Below are positions 32,727 through 33,134 of a DNA stretch of 33,134 nt, piece by piece. Source of the stretch: Bacteroidota bacterium. GTDB taxonomy: Bacteria; Bacteroidota; Bacteroidia; Cytophagales; Thermoflexibacteraceae. The notes beneath the pieces were generated by a model. It did not search any database. It was not told the origin of the DNA and saw only the letters and a program-made list of their open reading frames with translations. Both the position numbers and the translations under genes were made by a program. Numbering within the stretch: the stretch's first letter is position 1; each line of letters begins with the position of its first letter. Location: assembly GCA_004292785.1 (NCBI GenBank), contig RDXG01000202.1, positions 1 to 33,134 of the forward strand. The letters run 5' to 3'.

Positions 32727-33134
32727 TTATACAGTTGGCAAAACTTTGCTTACAACTTCGCCAAAACCCACACGAATACCGTTTTTTTCGGCAAAACCGC
32801 GCATAATTACGGTGTCATGGTCTTGTATAAAAGTTCGAGTTGTGCCATCAGACATTGGCAACGGTTTTGTGCCTTGCCAAGCCAATTCGAGCATAGAACC
32901 GTAGGAATTAGGCAAATTTCCGCTTAAAGTTCCTGAAGCCAACAAATCTCCAATTCGCAAATTACAACCGCCAGAGGTGTGGTGTGCAATTTGTTGCGCC
33001 AAATTCCAATACATCAACGCATAATTGCTTTGACAAACTAAGGTTTCAGGAGCATTTTTTGGCTGAATAAATACTTCCAAAGCAATGTCAAAATTTTTGT
33101 TACCCTCAAATTGCAAATAAGGCAAGGGAGCAGG
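32727..33134 (-). CDS. fahA: Fumarylacetoacetase, C-terminal part (cut by window edge)
   Basis: Last enzyme of tyrosine and phenylalanine breakdown, splitting fumarylacetoacetate into fumarate and acetoacetate. Only the last 135 codons are present; the frame runs open to the right edge. Diagnostic FAH segments are NYALMYWNLAQQIAHHTSGG, LRIGDLLASGTLSG and GSMLELAWQGTKP, which include active-site and metal-proximal residues. A TTG at 33123-33125 is not the true start because the conserved domain begins further upstream. The stop is 225 bp before the blaI start. Confidence 0.95.
   Translation of the reverse strand, partial: PAPLPYLQFEGNKNFDIALEVFIQPKNAPETLVCQSNYALMYWNLAQQIAHHTSGGCNLRIGDLLASGTLSGNLPNSYGSMLELAWQGTKPLPMSDGTTRTFIQDHDTVIMRGFAEKNGIRVGFGEVVSKVLPTV

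Noticed and set aside
32548-32904. Plus-strand 118-aa frame upstream of blaI
   Set aside because: It runs through the operator dyads and antisense to the fumarylacetoacetase gene, and has no recognisable domain.

Overview
The window looks like chromosomal DNA of a low-GC member of the Bacteroidota, most likely Cytophagales-like. The evidence is very AT-rich DNA with A/T-biased codons, Bacteroidota-restricted families (DUF3098, DUF5683, two-component-type propellers fused to SpoIIE phosphatase), several TAnnTTTG promoter elements, and no obvious Shine-Dalgarno sequences before the starts. Most genes are housekeeping. No rRNA or tRNA gene, CRISPR array or intact transposase gene was seen.

Layout. 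1-2201 (-): the N-terminal two thirds of rpoC, with no rpoB upstream. 2372-3600 (+): lptC-like lipoprotein and a DUF5683 protein. 3739-4854 (+): membrane acyltransferase. 4855-6610: a small accessory-looking patch with a MITE-like element, two divergent orphan genes, and between them an array of eight 21-bp repeats. 6647-8987 (-): cysD-cysN sulfate activation, with tandem palindromic repeats between the two genes. 9265-14705 (+): odhB (2-oxoglutarate dehydrogenase E2), a single-chain type ISP/IIG-like restriction-modification enzyme bracketed by hairpin repeats, then lipB (octanoyltransferase). 14725-18527: small membrane proteins, a HupE/UreJ-like protein, DUF3098, yaaA, a TauE/SafE-like membrane protein and a lipoprotein. 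18721-20010 (+): MscS channel with an unusual low-complexity tail. 20040-28023 (-): AddA/RecB-like helicase-nuclease, a (alpha/alpha)6-barrel glycosidase and a very large propeller/SpoIIE sensor phosphatase. 28148-29200 (+): second acyltransferase. 29311-29859 (-): DUF1415. 29999-32501 (-): BlaI repressor and BlaR1-like M56 peptidase operon with three clear operator copies upstream. 32727-33134 (-): C-terminal part of fumarylacetoacetase.

How the parts relate. odhB (lipoyl carrier) and lipB (first step of lipoyl attachment) are functionally linked and are separated only by the restriction-modification gene, which suggests that gene is an insertion. The BlaI/M56 pair forms a self-contained, probably autoregulated sensor switch. 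Many genes end in long perfect hairpins, several of which contain the stop codon and serve convergent genes.

Least explained part: the 21-bp repeat array at 5697-5863 between two divergent genes of unknown function, one of which has a PD-(D/E)XK-like signature, next to a MITE-like element. Other points of interest are the separation of rpoC from rpoB, the several unrelated palindromic repeat families, and the BlaI operator triplet. Family assignments are from reading the sequences; no database search was run.
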